Shown: one piece after another, positions 34,900-43,751 of the stretch
Layout: each line of letters opens with the position of its first letter
Position numbering within the stretch: the first letter of the stretch is position 1
DNA from: MH13 sp040219355
GTDB taxonomy: Bacteria; Pseudomonadota; Alphaproteobacteria; Rhizobiales; MH13
Direction: 5' to 3'
Assembly: GCA_040219355.1 (NCBI GenBank)
Contig: JAVJSN010000014.1
Location: forward strand, 310,001 to 374,000
Length of the DNA stretch: 64,000 nucleotides
The notes under the pieces: model-generated
Told to the model about the DNA's origin: nothing
Databases searched by the model: none
What the model saw: the letters and a program-made list of their open reading frames with translations, nothing else
Program-made: the position numbers and the translations under genes

Positions 34900-35072
34900 T
34901 TTTCCCTCCGGTTTTAGAGTTTTGTAGGGAGCGCCTTCGTCGATGGGCGCGCCTGTGTTTGCATCCCTGCGTCAATAGGCCGTGTGTTTTCCCAAAGGCG
35001 GGATTGACCTCCCGCAGGAGTTCGCTAAGCACAGGGTTGAAATCGGGACTCTGAAAAGAATGGAGGCGCGCT

Positions 35073-35438
35073 GTGGACGCGTTGCTAGCCGAATACCTGC
35101 CTATTTTGGTGTTCTTCGGGCTTTGCCTGGTGATAGGCTTGGCGCTCTTGGTGGCACCGTTTGTTGTCGCCTACAAAAACCCTGACCCAGAAAAGCTATC
35201 CGCCTATGAGTGCGGGTTTAATGCTTTTGATGATGCGCGCATGAAGTTCGATGTGCGGTTTTATCTCGTCGCCATCCTGTTCATTATTTTCGATTTGGAA
35301 GTGGCGTTCCTTTTCCCCTGGGCAGCCAGCTTCGGCGACGTCGGCTTGTTCGGCTTTTGGTCGATGATGGTATTTCTAGGCGTGCTGACCATCGGCTTCA
35401 TTTATGAATGGAAGAAAGGGGCGCTGGAATGGGATTGA
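35073..35438 (+). CDS. nuoA: NADH-quinone oxidoreductase subunit A
   Basis: Membrane subunit of complex I (121 residues) with three helices, about 7-30, 62-84 and 90-112. The conserved loop SAYECGFNAFDDARMKFDVRF is slightly longer than 20 residues; its key part is YECGFNAFDDAR, which contacts the quinone site. The start is the GTG at 35073, seven bases after GGAGG. It is the first gene of the nuo operon, and its end overlaps the start of nuoB by 10 bases. In the 173-base gap after tRNA-Asp, TTGACC near 35003 with TAAGCA 16 bases on is a weak promoter candidate. Confidence 0.97.
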   Translation: MDALLAEYLPILVFFGLCLVIGLALLVAPFVVAYKNPDPEKLSAYECGFNAFDDARMKFDVRFYLVAILFIIFDLEVAFLFPWAASFGDVGLFGFWSMMVFLGVLTIGFIYEWKKGALEWD

Positions 35439-36079
35439 TCGACCAAAAAGGTTTGCCCTTGGGCCCTCAGGTGGCACACGCCGCACCGGCGAGCGGTCGT
35501 TCCGCAGGATCGCAGCAAGCTGGCACATTGATTGCGCCCAAACCTGTTGGTGCCACCGACGATACCGGCAAGCCGATTGGTTGGGATGATCCATTCTACA
35601 CCGGTGTAAATGATGAATTGGCCGATAAAGGCTTTCTCGTCACGTCCACCGACAACCTTATCCAGTGGGCGCGACAGGGCTCACTCATGTGGATGACGTT
35701 TGGATTGGCATGCTGCGCCGTTGAGATGATGCAGATGTCGATGCCACGCTATGATGCAGAGCGCTTCGGTTTCGCCCCGCGCGCCAGTCCGCGGCAATCC
35801 GACGTTATGATTGTTGCAGGAACTCTGACCAACAAAATGGCGCCTGCTCTGCGCAAGGTCTACGACCAAATGCCAGAGCCCCGCTACGTGATTTCCATGG
35901 GTTCCTGTGCCAATGGCGGTGGCTACTATCACTATTCCTATTCGGTGGTGCGCGGTTGCGACCGCGTGGTGCCGGTCGATATCTACGTGCCAGGTTGCCC
36001 ACCGACCGCAGAAGCGTTGCTGTACGGCGTTTTGCTTCTGCAAAAGAAACTGCGCCGCACCGGCACAATTGAGCGCTAA
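35429..36079 (+). CDS. nuoB: NADH-quinone oxidoreductase subunit B
   Basis: Peripheral-arm subunit (216 residues) holding cluster N2, the last [4Fe-4S] centre before quinone. The start ATG at 35429 overlaps the end of nuoA. An N-terminal extension of about 50 low-complexity residues precedes the core. The ligands are the tandem cysteines in FGLACCAVEMMQMS, the cysteine in SMGSCANGGGYYH, and VPGCPPTAEALLYG. The signature YSVVRGCDRVVPVDIYVPG is clear. Confidence 0.97.
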   Translation: MGLIDQKGLPLGPQVAHAAPASGRSAGSQQAGTLIAPKPVGATDDTGKPIGWDDPFYTGVNDELADKGFLVTSTDNLIQWARQGSLMWMTFGLACCAVEMMQMSMPRYDAERFGFAPRASPRQSDVMIVAGTLTNKMAPALRKVYDQMPEPRYVISMGSCANGGGYYHYSYSVVRGCDRVVPVDIYVPGCPPTAEALLYGVLLLQKKLRRTGTIER

Positions 36080-36091
36080 CACGAGAACCCT

Positions 36092-36727
36092 ATGGCTGAC
36101 GTGACAAACCCACAGGACGAAGTGCTTGGCGATCTGGCAGAGACGCTGGCCGCAAGCCTGGAAATGGACTTCAGCGACGTGAGCATCGCCCACGGCCATG
36201 TGACAGTGCGTGTGGGAATTAATGATGTTTTCTCAGCGATCCGCACGTTGCGCGATGATCCCAAACTGGCATTCGTCAACATCATCGACATTTGTGGCGT
36301 GGATTATCCGGCCCGTGAGCGCCGTTTTGATGTGGTCTATCATTTCCTGTCACCGACGCAGAATGCCCGCGCTCGCGTGATTGTGGAAACCGATGAGCGC
36401 ACGCCCGTGCCTTCCATCACTGAGCTTTTCCCTGGTGCAGAATGGTTTGAGCGCGAGGCTTACGATCTTTACGGTATCCTCTTTTCAGGCCACCCAGATT
36501 TACGCCGCCTGCTGACAGATTATGGCTTTGATGGTCATCCTCTGCGCAAAGACTTCCCGCTGACCGGCTTTGTTGAAGTGCGTTACGACGATGAGCAGAA
36601 GCGCGTTCTTTACGAGCCGGTGCGTCTCAATCAGGAGTTCCGCGACTTCGACTTCCTCTCACCTTGGGAAGGCACAGACTATGTGATCCCCGGTGATGAG
36701 AAAGCTTCAGACGAGAAGGCTGGCTGA
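36092..36727 (+). CDS. nuoC: NADH-quinone oxidoreductase subunit C
   Basis: 30-kDa peripheral subunit of complex I (211 residues), no cofactor. Conserved features are FVNIIDICGVDYPARERRFD and the signature AEWFEREAYDLYGILFSGHP, followed by RRLLTDYGFDGHPLRKDFPL. NuoC and NuoD are separate genes here, as usual in alphaproteobacteria. nuoD begins one base after the stop. Confidence 0.97.
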   Translation: MADVTNPQDEVLGDLAETLAASLEMDFSDVSIAHGHVTVRVGINDVFSAIRTLRDDPKLAFVNIIDICGVDYPARERRFDVVYHFLSPTQNARARVIVETDERTPVPSITELFPGAEWFEREAYDLYGILFSGHPDLRRLLTDYGFDGHPLRKDFPLTGFVEVRYDDEQKRVLYEPVRLNQEFRDFDFLSPWEGTDYVIPGDEKASDEKAG

Positions 36728-36728
36728 T

Positions 36729-37943
36729 ATGAACATGATGCCATCGGGCACGACCGGCGAAAAGCAGGTCCGCCAGTTCAACATCAATTTCGGTCCTCAG
36801 CATCCGGCGGCTCATGGCGTTTTGCGCCTGGTGCTCGAGCTGGACGGCGAGATTGTCGAGCGGGTCGACCCGCATATTGGCTTGCTGCATCGCGGCACCG
36901 AGAAGCTGATCGAGCACAAGACCTATCTTCAGGCGATCCCCTATTTTGATCGCCTCGACTATGTTGCGCCAATGAACCAGGAGCATGCGTTTGCTTTGGC
37001 GATCGAGCGCATGATGGGCATTGAGGTGCCGCGCCGAGGTCAACTGATCCGCGTGCTCTACTCAGAAATCGGCCGCATCCTTTCGCACCTTCTCAACATC
37101 ACCACGCAGGCGCTTGACGTCGGCGCATTAACGCCGCCGCTTTGGGGCTTTGAAGAACGCGAAAAACTGATGGTGTTCTACGAGCGTGCCTGTGGTGCGC
37201 GCTTGCATGCTGCCTATTTCCGCCCTGGTGGCGTGCATCAGGATCTGCCGCAGAAACTGATCGACGACATCGACACCTGGTGCGATGAATTCCTGCCGGT
37301 TATCGACGACATCGATCAACTGCTCACTGGCAACCGAATCTTCAAACAACGCAATGTCGATATCGGCGTTGTCACGCTCGATGAATGCTGGGCCTGGGGC
37401 TTTTCCGGCGTCATGGTCCGTGGCTCCGGTGCGGCCTGGGATCTGCGCAAGAGCCAGCCTTACGAAAACTACGACGAGTTCGACTTCGACATTCCCATCG
37501 GTAAGAACGGCGATTGCTATGATCGCTATCTGATCCGCATGGAAGAGATGCGCCAATCGACGTCGATCATGAAGCAGGCCATCGCCAAGCTGAATGCGCC
37601 CGACGGCCAAGGGCCTGTCGCCAATACCGACAACAAGGTCGTGCCGCCCAAACGCGGTGAGATGAAGCGTTCGATGGAAGCGCTGATCCATCACTTCAAA
37701 CTCTATACTGAAGGCTATCACGTGCCCGAAGGCGAGATTTATGCCGCCGTTGAAGCGCCCAAGGGCGAGTTCGGTGTCTATCTTGTGTCTGACGGGTCCA
37801 ACAAACCTTATCGCTGCAAGATCCGAGCGCCAGGCTTTGCACATTTGCAGGCGATGGACTTCATCTGCCGCGGGCACCAATTGGCCGATGTATCGGCCAT
37901 TCTTGGCTCGCTCGACATCGTTTTTGGGGAAGTGGACCGCTAG
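36729..37943 (+). CDS. nuoD: NADH-quinone oxidoreductase subunit D
   Basis: 49-kDa subunit (404 residues) that with NuoB forms the quinone-binding site. The start is the ATG at 36729, one base after the nuoC stop; the frame is open 36 bases further. Key elements are FNINFGPQHPAAHGVLRLVL with the quinone-site histidine, HIGLLHRGTEKLIE, YFDRLDYVAPMNQEHAFALA and the C-terminal SLDIVFGEVDR, all typical. Confidence 0.97.
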   Translation: MNMMPSGTTGEKQVRQFNINFGPQHPAAHGVLRLVLELDGEIVERVDPHIGLLHRGTEKLIEHKTYLQAIPYFDRLDYVAPMNQEHAFALAIERMMGIEVPRRGQLIRVLYSEIGRILSHLLNITTQALDVGALTPPLWGFEEREKLMVFYERACGARLHAAYFRPGGVHQDLPQKLIDDIDTWCDEFLPVIDDIDQLLTGNRIFKQRNVDIGVVTLDECWAWGFSGVMVRGSGAAWDLRKSQPYENYDEFDFDIPIGKNGDCYDRYLIRMEEMRQSTSIMKQAIAKLNAPDGQGPVANTDNKVVPPKRGEMKRSMEALIHHFKLYTEGYHVPEGEIYAAVEAPKGEFGVYLVSDGSNKPYRCKIRAPGFAHLQAMDFICRGHQLADVSAILGSLDIVFGEVDR

Positions 37944-38000
37944 GCCGCTTTCGATTGCATATGGGCGCTGCTCAAGCGTCTTGAAGGAAAGACTGACTTC

Positions 38001-39140
38001 ATGGCTGTTCGCCGCCTACACGAAGAACAACCCGAGAGCTTTGCTTTCACGCCCGACAATGAAAATTGGGCCAAGGAGCAGATCGGCAAATACCCTGAAG
38101 GTCGCCAGGCTTCGGCGGTCATCCCGCTGTTGTGGCGCGCCCAGGAACAGCATGCTGGTTGGCTGCCTGAGCCGGCCATCCGCGCCGTCGCCGACATGCT
38201 CGATATGCCATACATTCGCGTGCTCGAGGTCGCGACCTTCTACACCATGTTCCAGCTGCAACCGGTGGGCAAGAAAGCCCACATCCAGGTTTGCGGCACG
38301 ACGCCTTGCATGCTGCGCGGCGCCAACGATCTCAAAGACGTTTGCCGTCGCAAGATCGCGGAAAATCAGTTCGAACTCTCCGAAGACGGTAATTTTTCTT
38401 GGGAAGAGATGGAGTGTTTGGGTGCCTGCGTGAACGCCCCGATGCTTCAGATTTTCAAGGACACTTACGAAGATTTAACGCCGGAAAAGCTTGAGCAGCT
38501 GATCGACGATATTGCCGCAGGCAATCCCGTCACCCCAGGTCCGCAGAATGGTCGCCATTTTTCAGTTGCTGAAGGTGGATTGACCACATTGGTGGATTTC
38601 GACGGTGGTCCAGAAGGCGGCGTTCCCGTGCCGCACCTCATCAATGGAGCGACAGAGACCATTGATTCGGTGGCCGGTTATGCGCTGAACGGCGGCGGCG
38701 AAAAGCCTGCTACAGCGAAAAAAACGCAGCCCAAGGCGCCTGCCAAGACGGCCAAAACGACCTCGAAAAGTGCCGCTGCTAAAGCCGCAACACCGCAAGC
38801 CAAGGCCGAAAAAGCCGCCAAGCCAAAACCAACCGGCACGGCCAGCGAGGCGGCTGCCCGCTCGCAGCCGGGTGAAGCCAGCGACAGCGCGGCGAAAAAG
38901 CCGAAAATGCTGAAAAAGGCGCGCGCCGCCGGGGCGGATGATCTCAAACGCATCAAAGGCATCGGCAAAGTGTTGGAAGATAAGCTGCACGGACTTGGCG
39001 TCTTCCACTTCGACCAGATTGCTGCATGGACAGACGAAGAAGTGAACTGGGTGAACGATCACCTGTCGTTCAAGGGGCGTATCCAGCGCGAAGAGTGGAT
39101 TCCGCAGGCTAAGACGCTTGCCGAGGAGACCAAAGCATGA
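38001..39140 (+). CDS. nuoE: NADH-quinone oxidoreductase subunit E with C-terminal extension
   Basis: 24-kDa subunit carrying the [2Fe-2S] cluster N1a, with a thioredoxin-like fold in about residues 15-165: cysteines in VCGTTPCMLRGA and MECLGACVNAPM. At 379 residues it is more than twice the enterobacterial length. Residues 235-310 are a disordered Ala/Lys/Pro linker, and residues about 314-377 form a helix-hairpin-helix-like domain (DDLKRIKGIGKVLEDKLHGL, then FDQIAAWTDEEVNWVND). Extended NuoE proteins are known in Rhizobiales. The tail is closely similar to the end of the product of the gene at 40505. nuoF overlaps by four bases (ATGA). Confidence 0.96.
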   Translation: MAVRRLHEEQPESFAFTPDNENWAKEQIGKYPEGRQASAVIPLLWRAQEQHAGWLPEPAIRAVADMLDMPYIRVLEVATFYTMFQLQPVGKKAHIQVCGTTPCMLRGANDLKDVCRRKIAENQFELSEDGNFSWEEMECLGACVNAPMLQIFKDTYEDLTPEKLEQLIDDIAAGNPVTPGPQNGRHFSVAEGGLTTLVDFDGGPEGGVPVPHLINGATETIDSVAGYALNGGGEKPATAKKTQPKAPAKTAKTTSKSAAAKAATPQAKAEKAAKPKPTGTASEAAARSQPGEASDSAAKKPKMLKKARAAGADDLKRIKGIGKVLEDKLHGLGVFHFDQIAAWTDEEVNWVNDHLSFKGRIQREEWIPQAKTLAEETKA

Positions 39141-40447
39141 CCGCCATGCTCGAAGACAAAGATCGCATCTTCACCAACATTTACGGCTTCCATGACTGGG
39201 GTCTGGAAGGTGCCATGAAGCGCGGCCATTGGGATGGCACCAAGGGCATCATCGAGAAGGGCCGTGACTGGATCATCGACGAGATGAAAGCCTCTGGCCT
39301 GCGTGGCCGTGGCGGCGCCGGCTTCCCGACGGGCCTCAAATGGTCGTTCATGCCCAAAGAGAGCGATGGTCGCCCGTCTTATCTGGTCATCAACGCCGAT
39401 GAGTCTGAGCCTGGCACCTGCAAAGACCGCGAAATCATGCGCCACGATCCGCATACGCTGATCGAAGGCTGCTTGATCGCCGGTTTCGCGATGAACGCGC
39501 ACACCTGCTACATCTATATTCGCGGCGAATATATCCGCGAGCGTGAGCGTCTTCAGGCCGCCATCGACCAGGCCTATGAGGCCAAGCTGATTGGCAAGAA
39601 CAACAAAAACGGCTGGGACTACGATATTTATGTCCACCACGGGGCTGGGGCCTATATTTGTGGTGAAGAGACGGCGCTTCTGGAGTCACTGGAAGGCAAG
39701 AAGGGCCAGCCGCGCCTCAAACCGCCTTTCCCGGCGAACGTTGGTCTCTATGGCTGTCCGACAACCGTCAACAATGTGGAATCGATCGCCGTCGCACCGA
39801 CGATCCTACGCCGCGGTGGTGGTTGGTTTGCTGGCTTCGGTCGTCCCAACAATACCGGGACCAAACTCTTTTGCGTTTCCGGCCATGTGAACCAACCGGC
39901 AACGTTTGAAGAAGCCATGTCGGTTCCGTTTAAGGAGCTCATCGACAAACATTGCGGCGGCATCCGCGGCGGCTGGGACAACCTGCTGGCGGTGATCCCT
40001 GGCGGTTCCTCAGTGCCGTGTGTGCCAGCCGAAGAGATCATCAATACGCCGATGGATTTTGACGCCTTACGCGAACTGAAGTCCGGCCTCGGCACGGCTG
40101 CTGTTATTGTGATGGATAAATCCACCGATATCATCCGCGCCATCGCCCGCATTAGTTACTTCTACAAGCACGAAAGCTGCGGCCAGTGCACACCGTGCCG
40201 AGAGGGTACAGGCTGGATGTGGCGTGTGCTCGAGCGCATGGCCAAGGGCGAGGCGCACAAGCGCGAAATCGATATGCTTCTTGACGTGACCTATCAGGTT
40301 GAGGGGCATACCATTTGTGCACTGGGCGATGCGGCTGCATGGCCGGTGCAAGGGCTGATCCGCCACTTCCGACATGAGATCGAAGAGCGAATCGACAGCT
40401 ATTCTTACAACGCCAAACCAGGGGAAGCGCTCGTTGCTGCCGAATAG
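39137..40447 (+). CDS. nuoF: NADH-quinone oxidoreductase subunit F
   Basis: 51-kDa subunit (436 residues), the entry point of electrons: it binds NADH, FMN and the [4Fe-4S] cluster N3. The NADH/FMN glycine-rich segments are SGLRGRGGAGFPTGLKWSF and HGAGAYICGEETALLESLEG. The cluster ligands are in HESCGQCTPCREGTGWMWR and, near the end, GHTICALGDAAAWPVQG. The ATG overlaps the nuoE stop. Confidence 0.98.
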   Translation: MTAMLEDKDRIFTNIYGFHDWGLEGAMKRGHWDGTKGIIEKGRDWIIDEMKASGLRGRGGAGFPTGLKWSFMPKESDGRPSYLVINADESEPGTCKDREIMRHDPHTLIEGCLIAGFAMNAHTCYIYIRGEYIRERERLQAAIDQAYEAKLIGKNNKNGWDYDIYVHHGAGAYICGEETALLESLEGKKGQPRLKPPFPANVGLYGCPTTVNNVESIAVAPTILRRGGGWFAGFGRPNNTGTKLFCVSGHVNQPATFEEAMSVPFKELIDKHCGGIRGGWDNLLAVIPGGSSVPCVPAEEIINTPMDFDALRELKSGLGTAAVIVMDKSTDIIRAIARISYFYKHESCGQCTPCREGTGWMWRVLERMAKGEAHKREIDMLLDVTYQVEGHTICALGDAAAWPVQGLIRHFRHEIEERIDSYSYNAKPGEALVAAE

Positions 40448-40504
40448 GTCGATGATCACCGTGAGGGGCGGTGTCGTGGCCAAAGCGATGAGAAGGACAA
40501 ACAG

Positions 40505-41170
40505 ATGATTGATACCTGGATGAACATGTGGACCAAAGGCCCAGAGACGGTTGTCACTGGCTGGACTGCCATGCAGGACGCTGTTCCAAGCGTGACTGAT
40601 GGAGTTATGCCAATGTGGCTAACGTCGATGGCTACACCAGTGATGGCTCCGGCCATGATGGGTGCTGTGGCTGCCAATACGGCTGTGGCCACGTGGGCAG
40701 GGTTTTGGATGAGTGCGCCTCAGGCGAGCGCATCGGCTTTTAAGGCATTGGCAGGCGGTGGTTCTGCCGCGCCAGCCAAACGAAGGACCGTTGTAAAGGT
40801 TTCGGTGAAGCCCGCCGCCAAAACGGTAACGCTTCAAGATGCGGCGCCCAAAGCGGCGCTGCCCAAAGCTGCCGCCAAACTTGCGACAAAGCCGCCAACG
40901 GCCACACAAGCAGCCTCCAAGCTTGATGATCGTCCGGCAGGCCTCGATGCGCCAAAGAATGGCAAGGCCGACGATTTAAAGCGCATTTCCGGCGTTGGTC
41001 CTAAGCTAGAGAGCGTGCTCAACGATTTGGGTATCTACCATTTCGATCAGATCTCGACCTGGACAAAGAAAGAGATCAGTTGGGTGGATGAGTATTTGCG
41101 CTTTAAGGGCCGCATCGACCGCGACGGTTGGATTGACCAAGCGAAAACTCTCGCCGAGGAAGCCGTTTAA
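40505..41170 (+). CDS. complex I operon protein sharing the NuoE tail domain
   Basis: A 221-residue protein of no named family, encoded between nuoF and nuoG. Residues 1-80 are rich in Met, Trp and Ala with a hydrophobic stretch (MAPAMMGAVAANTAVATWAG, about 47-66) that could bind a membrane. Residues 85-150 are an Ala/Lys/Pro linker. Residues 156-219 (DDLKRISGVGPKLESVLNDL, YHFDQISTWTKKEISWVDEY, LRFKGRIDRDGWIDQAKTL) match the last 65 residues of NuoE almost position by position. The helix-hairpin-helix-like domain also resembles the extension of some alphaproteobacterial ribosomal protein L21 sequences. It probably arose by duplication of the NuoE tail and may be an accessory or assembly protein of complex I (inference). 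Confidence 0.85.
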   Translation: MIDTWMNMWTKGPETVVTGWTAMQDAVPSVTDGVMPMWLTSMATPVMAPAMMGAVAANTAVATWAGFWMSAPQASASAFKALAGGGSAAPAKRRTVVKVSVKPAAKTVTLQDAAPKAALPKAAAKLATKPPTATQAASKLDDRPAGLDAPKNGKADDLKRISGVGPKLESVLNDLGIYHFDQISTWTKKEISWVDEYLRFKGRIDRDGWIDQAKTLAEEAV

Positions 41171-41175
41171 CCACC

Positions 41176-41640
41176 ATGCAATTGGCTGAGCTCAACATTG
41201 CTGAATGGAAGATTGATCCGCAAAGTGAAGCGGCTCAACCTTTCATGCGCGCGATTGAAACTGTCAATGCGGTTGCCGACCGTTCGCCCGGAATTGTCTG
41301 GCGATTGCAGGATGAAAGTGGCGATGCGATTCGTGTTGATCATCCTTGGTCCAATGAAAATGTGATTGTGAACATGAGCGTCTGGGAAGATGCGCATGCG
41401 CTTGAGAACTATGTGTGGAACACAGTGCACCGGGCGATCTACCGCCGCAAAGATGAGTGGTTTTCGCACATGCGCATGGCCCACTTTGTCATGTGGTGGG
41501 TCGAGCCAGGCCATCGGCCAACCTTGGATGAGGCCAAAGCGCGCCTTGACCATATGAACGAACACGGCAACACCGACACAGCCTTTGGCTGGGATCACTT
41601 GGCCCACGTTAAACTCTGGCAAACCCAGCAGTGTGGCTGA
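41176..41640 (+). CDS. DUF3291 family protein inside the nuo operon
   Basis: A 154-residue protein of the DUF3291 family, predicted to have a dimeric ferredoxin-like alpha/beta barrel; function unknown. Recognisable stretches are QLAELNIAEWKIDPQSEA, IVWRLQDESGDAIRVDHPW, IVNMSVWEDAHALENYVW, HRAIYRRKDEWFSHMRMAH and MWWVEPGHRPTLDEAKARLD. No membrane helix or cluster motif is present. It begins six bases after the stop of the NuoE-tail paralogue and lies 33 bases before nuoG, so it is cotranscribed with complex I, though the family is not a known complex I component. Confidence 0.88.
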   Translation: MQLAELNIAEWKIDPQSEAAQPFMRAIETVNAVADRSPGIVWRLQDESGDAIRVDHPWSNENVIVNMSVWEDAHALENYVWNTVHRAIYRRKDEWFSHMRMAHFVMWWVEPGHRPTLDEAKARLDHMNEHGNTDTAFGWDHLAHVKLWQTQQCG

Positions 41641-41673
41641 CCCGAGCCTACTAGGAGCAAAACGGACATCTAG

Positions 41674-43746
41674 ATGAGCGATACGCGCCAAATCATCGTT
41701 GACGGAACCGAAGTTGAAGTGCCTGCGCACTACACGCTGCTGCAGGCATGCGAGGAAGCAGGCGCTGAGGTGCCGCGTTTTTGCTACCACGAGCGCCTGT
41801 CGGTGGCAGGCAATTGCCGCATGTGCTTGGTGGAACTGAAGGGTGCGCCAAAGCCTATCGCCTCGTGCGCCTGGGGCGTGCGCGATTGCCGTCCGGGGCC
41901 GGAAGGCCAGCTTCCTGAGGTTTCTACGCGTTCACCGAAAGTGAAAAAGGCCCGCGAAGGGGTGATGGAGTTCCTGCTCATCAACCACCCGCTGGATTGC
42001 CCGATCTGCGACCAGGGCGGCGAGTGCGATCTGCAAGACCAGGCCATGGCCTATGGTGTCGACAAGAACCGCTTTGAAGAGAACAAGCGCGCTGTCGAGG
42101 ACAAGGATATTGGCCCGCTTGTGAAAACCATCATGACGCGCTGCATTCACTGCACGCGGTGTGTGCGATTCACCACTGAGGTGGCCGGTGTCTCCGATCT
42201 TGGCGCGACCGGTCGCGGCGAAGATATGGAGATCACCACCTATCTTGAAGCAGCGATGGCCTCAGAGCTTCAGGGCAATGTTATTGATCTGTGCCCCGTA
42301 GGCGCGCTGACATCCAAACCTTATGCGTTCAAGGCGCGCCCTTGGGAGCTGACCAAGGTGGAGAGTGTTGATGTGATGGACGCTGTTGGCTCCAATATCC
42401 GTGTGGACGTCAAAGGTCGTGAGGTCATGCGGATCATGCCGCGGCTCAACGAGTCCATCAACGAGGAATGGATTTCCGACAAAACCCGCTTCATTTGGGA
42501 TGGTCTGCGTTCACAGCGCCTGGATCGCCCTTACATCCGTGCGGGTGGCAAGCTGCGCCCGGCAAGCTGGGGCGAAGCGTTTGCAGTGATTGCCGACAAG
42601 GCATCCAAAACCAAGCCTGAGAAAATTGGCGCACTGGCCGGTGATTTGGCGGGCGTGGAAGAGATGTTTGCGCTTAAAGGCCTGATGGAAGCGCTTGGCT
42701 CAGCCAATATGGATTGCCGCACCGACGGCACGGCACTGGACCCAGCACACGGTCGCGCAAGCTATCTGTTCAACTCCACCATTGATGGCATTGAAGACGC
42801 AGATGCGATCTTGCTGATTGGCACCAACCCACGCCACGAAGCGCCTATTCTTAATGCCTGTATCCGCAAGCGCTGGCGTGCTGAGCCAACCATGATTGGT
42901 CTCATCGGTGAAGCGGTGGATCTGACTTACGATTACACCCATTTGGGGGATAGCGTTGAAGCGCTTGCCAAGTTGGCTGATCATGCGCCTGCCAACGCCG
43001 AAAAACCGATGATGATCATCGGGCAGGGAGCCTTGTCGGGTCCGAACGGAGCAGATGTTCTCGCTCTGGCGGCTTCTGTTGCGAAAAGGATCGGTGTCGT
43101 CCGTGACGACTGGAATGGTTTCAACGTTTTACACACGGCAGCCGGCCGGGTCGGCGGTTTGGATATCGGCTTTGTTCCAGCCGATGGCGGTAAAGACGCT
43201 GGCGCCATTGCAGGCGGCGACGTCGATTTGCTCTTCAATCTCGGTGCGGATGAGCTTGAGATCGCCGATGGCGCGTTCACCGTCTACATCGGCACGCATG
43301 GTGATCGCGGTGCACATCGCGCGGACGTCATCCTGCCCGGCGCTGCGTACACTGAGAAATCAGCGACCTATGTGAACACCGAAGGTCGTCCACAGCAAAC
43401 CCAGCGCGGCGCGTTCCCTCCCGGAGACGCCAAAGAAGACTGGGCGATCCTTCGCGCGCTGTCCGATAAGCTGGGCAAAACCTTGCCTTACAACACGCTG
43501 GAGCAGCTGCGGGCTGCCCTTTACGCCGATCATCCACATCTGGCGCTGCTTGAGCAAATCACAGAGGCAGACGCATCGATGCTGGCTGACCTTGCCAAAA
43601 AAGCTCCCAAGAGCGCCGGTAAAGCCAAGTTCGCCCGGGCGTTTGATGATTTTTACCTGACAAACCCGATCGCCCGCGCCTCCAAGGTGATGGCCGAGTG
43701 TTCGGCGACATTGAACCGGCCTGATATGGCCGTGGCGGCGGAGTAA
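41674..43746 (+). CDS. nuoG: NADH-quinone oxidoreductase subunit G
   Basis: 75-kDa subunit (690 residues) of the electron-input arm. The N-terminal ferredoxin domain binds the [2Fe-2S] cluster N1b (FCYHERLSVAGNCRMCLVEL). The His-ligated [4Fe-4S] N5 region is INHPLDCPICDQGGECDLQD, and N4 is in TRCIHCTRCVRFTTEVAG with VIDLCPVGALTSKP. The long molybdopterin-oxidoreductase-like remainder carries no extra cluster (no N7-type cysteine set seen), the usual alphaproteobacterial and mitochondrial form. nuoH begins five bases later. Confidence 0.98.
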   Translation: MSDTRQIIVDGTEVEVPAHYTLLQACEEAGAEVPRFCYHERLSVAGNCRMCLVELKGAPKPIASCAWGVRDCRPGPEGQLPEVSTRSPKVKKAREGVMEFLLINHPLDCPICDQGGECDLQDQAMAYGVDKNRFEENKRAVEDKDIGPLVKTIMTRCIHCTRCVRFTTEVAGVSDLGATGRGEDMEITTYLEAAMASELQGNVIDLCPVGALTSKPYAFKARPWELTKVESVDVMDAVGSNIRVDVKGREVMRIMPRLNESINEEWISDKTRFIWDGLRSQRLDRPYIRAGGKLRPASWGEAFAVIADKASKTKPEKIGALAGDLAGVEEMFALKGLMEALGSANMDCRTDGTALDPAHGRASYLFNSTIDGIEDADAILLIGTNPRHEAPILNACIRKRWRAEPTMIGLIGEAVDLTYDYTHLGDSVEALAKLADHAPANAEKPMMIIGQGALSGPNGADVLALAASVAKRIGVVRDDWNGFNVLHTAAGRVGGLDIGFVPADGGKDAGAIAGGDVDLLFNLGADELEIADGAFTVYIGTHGDRGAHRADVILPGAAYTEKSATYVNTEGRPQQTQRGAFPPGDAKEDWAILRALSDKLGKTLPYNTLEQLRAALYADHPHLALLEQITEADASMLADLAKKAPKSAGKAKFARAFDDFYLTNPIARASKVMAECSATLNRPDMAVAAE

Positions 43747-43751
43747 GCCTG

